The notes under the pieces: model-generated
The model's input: only the letters and a program-made list of their open reading frames with translations
Database searches by the model: none
What the model was told of the DNA's origin: nothing
Made by a program: the position numbers and the translations under genes
Source: Methanobrevibacter thaueri
GTDB lineage: Archaea; Methanobacteriota; Methanobacteria; Methanobacteriales; Methanobacteriaceae
Direction: 5' to 3'
DNA: 64,000 nt
Assembly (NCBI RefSeq): GCF_015062915.1
Contig: NZ_SUTJ01000002.1
Location: forward strand, 62,001-126,000
Shown here: positions 48,701 through 54,700 of the stretch, one piece after another
Layout: every line of letters begins with the position of its first letter
Numbering within the stretch: the first letter of the stretch is position 1

Positions 48701-51700
48701 AGTTGCGTTTTGACCATATAATATATTATTAACTGTAATGTTAATCAGGGTTTCACGCAAGTTGACAACGAAGTAAGTTTCATTGGTTGCATTGTTGTGG
48801 AACTCGTCACCTCCATATGTTGCAGTTACCTTGTAGGTTCCTGCGGAGAGGTTGGTCAATGTTAATGTACCTGTTCCGTTTATGATTTCAACATTGTACG
48901 GTTTGCCGTCAACAGTCAATGAGATGTTTCCTTGGTATGGGAAGTTGTTGTCAGGTGGTAATAATTCTACCTTGATTGTTACGTTTTCCCCTTCATTGAT
49001 TTTAGTAATGTTGAACTCAATATTGTTAGATGCCTTAACGACTAATGTACCAGTGAGGATTGTGTTGTTTGTCAATCCAACATCATCTGCGGAAATAATG
49101 TATTTTCCTTGTTCTTCAGCAACATATGTTCCGTAGTTTGCCCTACCACTGTATGTTGAAGGTATAGTTGCACCTTTTGTGAGGTCATGGAAGCGGAATG
49201 ACTCGACTACAACGATGTTGTTGTTCTTAGTGTCATCCACGATTGTTGCATTCAAGGTTACAACATCTCCTTTAGTCGCATTTACAGTTTTGTTTCCTAA
49301 AACGACAGTGTAGGTTTGGGTCTTGATTACGCCTGCATTGATGATTACATCATCGAAATCGTTTTTCTCAAGGTATAATGTACCTCCGTTCAAGACTGCG
49401 TATCCATCAGCCGGGTTGTCGTTGATTGTGTTTTTAATCACATGAACTGTAGTGTCCTCATTGATAACAATTGCATTGTTTCCTGTCAATGTGGAGTTTG
49501 CAATAGTTGAGTTTCCTCCATCAAAGAGTATTGCTGATGCGACATCATTCAAGGACTTGAAGTTGGTCAATGTAGCATTGTTTATTGTAATGTTACCGTT
49601 TGCATAAATCGCTCCTGCTGAAGCATAGCTTGCAGTGGCTTGATCAATTTTAATGTCTTCCAAGGTAGCTTCCATATCAGTAAGGTAGATTGCTCCTCCT
49701 TCGTCGTGAGCTGTACTCTTATTGATGGATATGTCATGGATTGTATCATTGCTTGATGAAGTCCAGTAGATTGTTCCTCCAACCTTGTTTGCACGGTTGT
49801 CGTTGAATGTCAATCCGTATAACTCTGAATCGTCAGTGTTGTTAACATAGATTGCACCACCGCTCAATGCAGCAGCGTTATTGTCGAATTTCAAGTCGTT
49901 CAATTCCATGTTGTCGGAAGTGGTAATGTATACTGCACCACCGTCACCGTATTCAATTCCTTCTGGGTTGAAGTATCCGGTAGCTCTGTTTGAGGTGAAT
50001 GTTGCATTTGTCAATGCGTTTCCTGAAAGTCCATTGATGTAGACTGCTCCACCTTCCTCGAATGCTACGTTGGATTTGAATGTTGCATCGTATATTGTAC
50101 CGTTTCCGGAATCCCAGTAGATTGCACCACCTTTGAATGCCTGGTTTTCGGTGAATGTCACATTGTGGATTTCATCATCAGTCACGTTTACCCAGTAGAT
50201 TGCGCCTGCTTTTCCGCCAGCAGTGTTTTTGGAGAATGTCACATTGTAGATGTCACTTTCAACACCTTTCCATCCGATTGCACCCGCATCCTGGGTAGCG
50301 GAGTTGGCTGTGAATGTTGAGTCTCTTAATGTTCCATCATGTCCTTCCCAGTGGATTGCACCATCATTGTTAGCGGAGTTGGCCGTGAAGTCCGAAGCCT
50401 CTATCACTGCACTGTTACATTCATCAATGTAGATTGCTCCTGCATGGTCAGCTGTGTTATCTGTGAAGTTGGACAGGCCAACATAGACTTGGTCCACTGT
50501 GTGGAATAATATTGCTCCACCTTTACCTTTCTTATCATCAGCTCTGTTTGAGATGAATGTTGAGTTGTATACGTGTCCGTTTGAAGCACCTGAACCTACA
50601 TAGATTGCACCACCGTCAACAGCTTGGTTTCCTACAAATATTGAATCGTTCACATGTCCGTTTGAAGCGTTCCAGTCGATAGCTCCACCTCTGGATTTTG
50701 CAACGTTGTTTGTGAAGTTGGATCCAACCACGTATCCGTCGTTGGTACTTGCACCTACAAATACCGCACCACCAAACTCAGCAGTGTTTTGATCGAAACT
50801 GGAGTCTGTAATTCTTCCAGATGAAGCGTTCCAGTCAATAGCACCACCGTTATATGTAGCAGAGTTGCTTGTGAATGTTGAATTGGTTATTTCACTCACT
50901 TCAGCGTTGTGACCTGCAAATACTGCACCACCATAGTCTGCTTTGTTGGTTGTGAAGTTTGAATTGATTATGTGTGTGTTTGATGCATAGATATCAATAG
51001 CTCCACCACGGTTTCCTGCCTTGTTGTTTTCAAATATTGCATCAGTAATGTAAGCGGTAGCTCCGTGAGCTCCTACGAACAATGCTCCACCGTTTTCACC
51101 AGCAGTGTTGTTGTAGAATTGGGAATGTGTGATGTTTCCACCTGTTGCATTCCAGTCAATAGCACCACCGTTGATTTCAGCATGGTTTGAAATGTAGATG
51201 TTATTGTATCCGTAACCACCGGTTGCGTTAGCACCTCTGAATGTAGCTCCACCGTATTTTGCGGAGTTGAATGTGAAGTTTGAACCGATTAATTTGCCGA
51301 TTGTTGAGTTCCAGTCGATAGCTCCACCGTTTTCACCAGCAGTGTTGTAGTTGAATGTGGAGTTGATGATTGTACCGTTTCCTGAAGAACCACCAATGAA
51401 TACTGCACCACCGTTGTTTACAGCATCGTTGTAGTCGAACTTGGAGTTCAATATGTGTCCGTTGGATGCAGCCCAGTTGACAGCCCCACCGTTGTTTCCT
51501 GCATCGTTGTTCTCGAATGTTGCATCGGTAATGTATGTGGTTGCACCTTGAGCTCCTACATATACTGCACCACCATCGTTTCCAGCGGTGTTGTCCTTGA
51601 ATGTGGAGTGGGTTACATTTCCACCTGCAGCGTTCCAGTCGATAGCACCACCGTTGATTTCAGCATGGTTAGAAATATAAACGTTGTTGTATCCGTAACC

Positions 51701-54700
51701 ACCGGTTGAGTTTGAACCTCTGTAGGTTGCACCACCATATTTAGCTGTGTTGTTGTAGAATGTGGAGTTGATCAGTTGACCGATTGTTGAGTTCCAGTCA
51801 AGAGCACCACCGTTCTCATCAGCATGGTTGTGATTGAATGTGGAGTTGATGATTGTACCGTTTCCTGATGTACCTCCAATGAATACTGCACCACCGTAGT
51901 CAGCACTGTTGTACTCGAATGTTGACCTTAGCACATTACCGTTGGATGCATCCCAGTCAACAGCTCCTCCACGGTTTTCAGCAGAGTTGTTTACAAATTT
52001 TGCATCAGTAATGTATGATGTTGCACCATTAGCACCAACATATACTGCACCACCGTTTCTGCCAGCAGTGTTGTTGTAGAACTCAGAGTGAGTTACGTTA
52101 CCACCAGCACTGTTCCAGTAGATAGCACCACCGTCAATTTCAGCATGGTTATCTGTATAAACGTTGTCATAACCGTAACCTCCGGTTGAGTTTGCACCTC
52201 TGTAGGTTGCACCACCTAATTGAGCAGAGTTGTTTAAGAATGTTGAACCGGTTAACCTACCGATTGTAGAGTTCCAGTCAATAGCTCCACCTTTTTCTTT
52301 TGCAGTGTTGTGGTTGAATGTTGAGTTGATTACACTTCCACCTTCTGCTGAACCACCGATGAATACCGCACCACCGTTAGTTCCAGCATCGTTGTATTCA
52401 AATGTTGATCTTAATATGTGTCCGTTGGATGCAGCCCAGTCAACAGCACCACCGTTTTCACCAGCAGTGTTGTTGTCAAATATTGCATCAGTAATGTAAG
52501 CGGTTGCACCGACAGCACCTACATAAACAGCCCCACCGTTTCTTCCAGCAATGTTGTCGTGGAACTCGGAATAGGTAATGTTACCACCGGCACCGTTCCA
52601 GTAGATTGCACCACCGTCTAATTCAGCCTTGTTGGAAATATAAACGTTGTCGTATCCGAATCCTCCGGTTGAGTTTGCGCCTCTGTATGTTGCACCACCT
52701 AATTGAGCTGAGTTGTTGAAGAATGTTGAACCGGTCAGTCTACCGATTGTTGCGTTCCAGCAAACAGCCCCACCTCTTACATCTGCGGAGTTGTGGTTGA
52801 ATGTTGAGTTGATTACGCTTCCCTCTTCAGCCAAACCACCGACATATACTGCACCACCGTTTTTAGCGTGGTTGTACTCGAATGTGGATTCTAAAACATT
52901 ACCGTTGGATGCAGCCCAGTCGATTGCACCACCGTTTTCGGTTGCGTTGTTTCCGATGAAAAGACAATATCCTACGGAGTTGTGTTCACCTGCTCCTCCA
53001 ACATATAATGCTCCACCGTATTCTGCAGTGTTGTTGTAGAATTGTGAGTGTTCCATTATTACAGAGGATGCATTTGCGTCAACAGCTCCACCGTGAGTCA
53101 ATGCGGTGTTGTTTGTAAATACAGAGTTTGTGATGTTGATGTCACCAGCCACTTGACCTACAAATACTGCACCACCTTTATATGCCTTGTTGTTTACGAA
53201 TTCGGAGTTGTCGATTGCACCTTCTCTTGAATACCATTCGATAGCTCCACCGTGACCAGGTTCTCCGATAACCTCATTTGCCTCGAAGTATGAGTTTTTC
53301 ACTACACAGTTTCCACTGCCTTCACCTACGTATATTGCTCCACCGCTGTATCCTGCAGTGTTGTTTATGAAGTCGTAATTGTTGATTGTGATACTTTCGG
53401 ATTTCATCCAAGCGATTGCACCACCGACCTCACCAGCAGTGTTGTTGATGAACACGTTGTTGTTACCATATCCTCCGTCAGCATTGACTTCACGGCATAA
53501 TGCTCCACCGTAACTGCCAGCAGCATTGTTTATAAATTCGGAATCGTTGAGAACACCTCTTGTTGCGTTCCAGTCTATTGCACCACCGTCATCTCCTGCC
53601 CTGTTGTCCTCGAAGGTACAGTTGATTACCTTTGAATCAGCAGCTGTTGGTGCGAAGTAGATTGCACCACCGTCATGTGTAGCGGTGTTGTTTGTAAATT
53701 CAGTGTGTCTGACAGTACCGTTGCTTCCGGCCCAGTAGATTGCACCACCGTCGGTTGCGTTGTTACCGTTTATTATCTTGAGGTCATTTAATACCACGTT
53801 AGCGCCGTTAACGGCAAATATTCTGCAGTATCCTAATGAGTTGATTGTCCATCCATGACCGTTGATTATTAACGGAGCGTTAATTTCAATGTCATATACG
53901 TTGAAATCCAAAGGATTTGTTTCATTACCTGGAGTGAAAGTGTAACTTCTGGTTAAATCTAATTCAGCGAAATGGTTGGCGATTGCGTCATTAATTAATC
54001 CTTGCAAGATTTCAAAGTCCCCTCTTGGGTCAGTTACGTTATAGGATACGTTGAACTGTTTCATTAAGTAAGTGTCTTCTGAAAATTGCACAATAACATC
54101 ATAGTGACCGACCTCTGAACTTGGAAGGTTCAATGTGATTGTTCCAGGATTGTCCTCGAAGTTGTTCAATACGTATTGAGTCTTGTAGGAACCGGTCTGG
54201 TTGGTGTATGTGATGTCAAATACAACTTTACCGTTTTTGGACTTGTTTGCATCAACTGGCACTGTTACAGTGATTACTGCAGTAAGACCTGATACGACAG
54301 CTGACACGTCCATGTAGTAGTCGATGTTGTTGTTCTCAAATAGGGAAGAGTAGATTACGTTTCTGCTTCCTACACTCCAGTCGATTCTGGAAGTTGATTC
54401 CTCATAGATACCTGTGTGTTTAAATAAATCATAGTCAACATAAGCGATTGCATCGACAATTACGTATGCTCCACCACCGTTGTGGGAAGCTAGGTTGTCG
54501 ATGAATGTGTCGTTATATATTTGAGTTATTCTTCCGTCAGTAATGTATACTGCACCACCATCATATGCCTTACTTCTTACGAATGTTGAATCCTTAATTG
54601 TGTTTGAGTTGTCTGCACCTACACCAGTATCGTATATTGCACCACCCTTTCCACCTGCAGTATTGTCTATGAAATTACAGCTTTGTAATGTTTGCCTATT

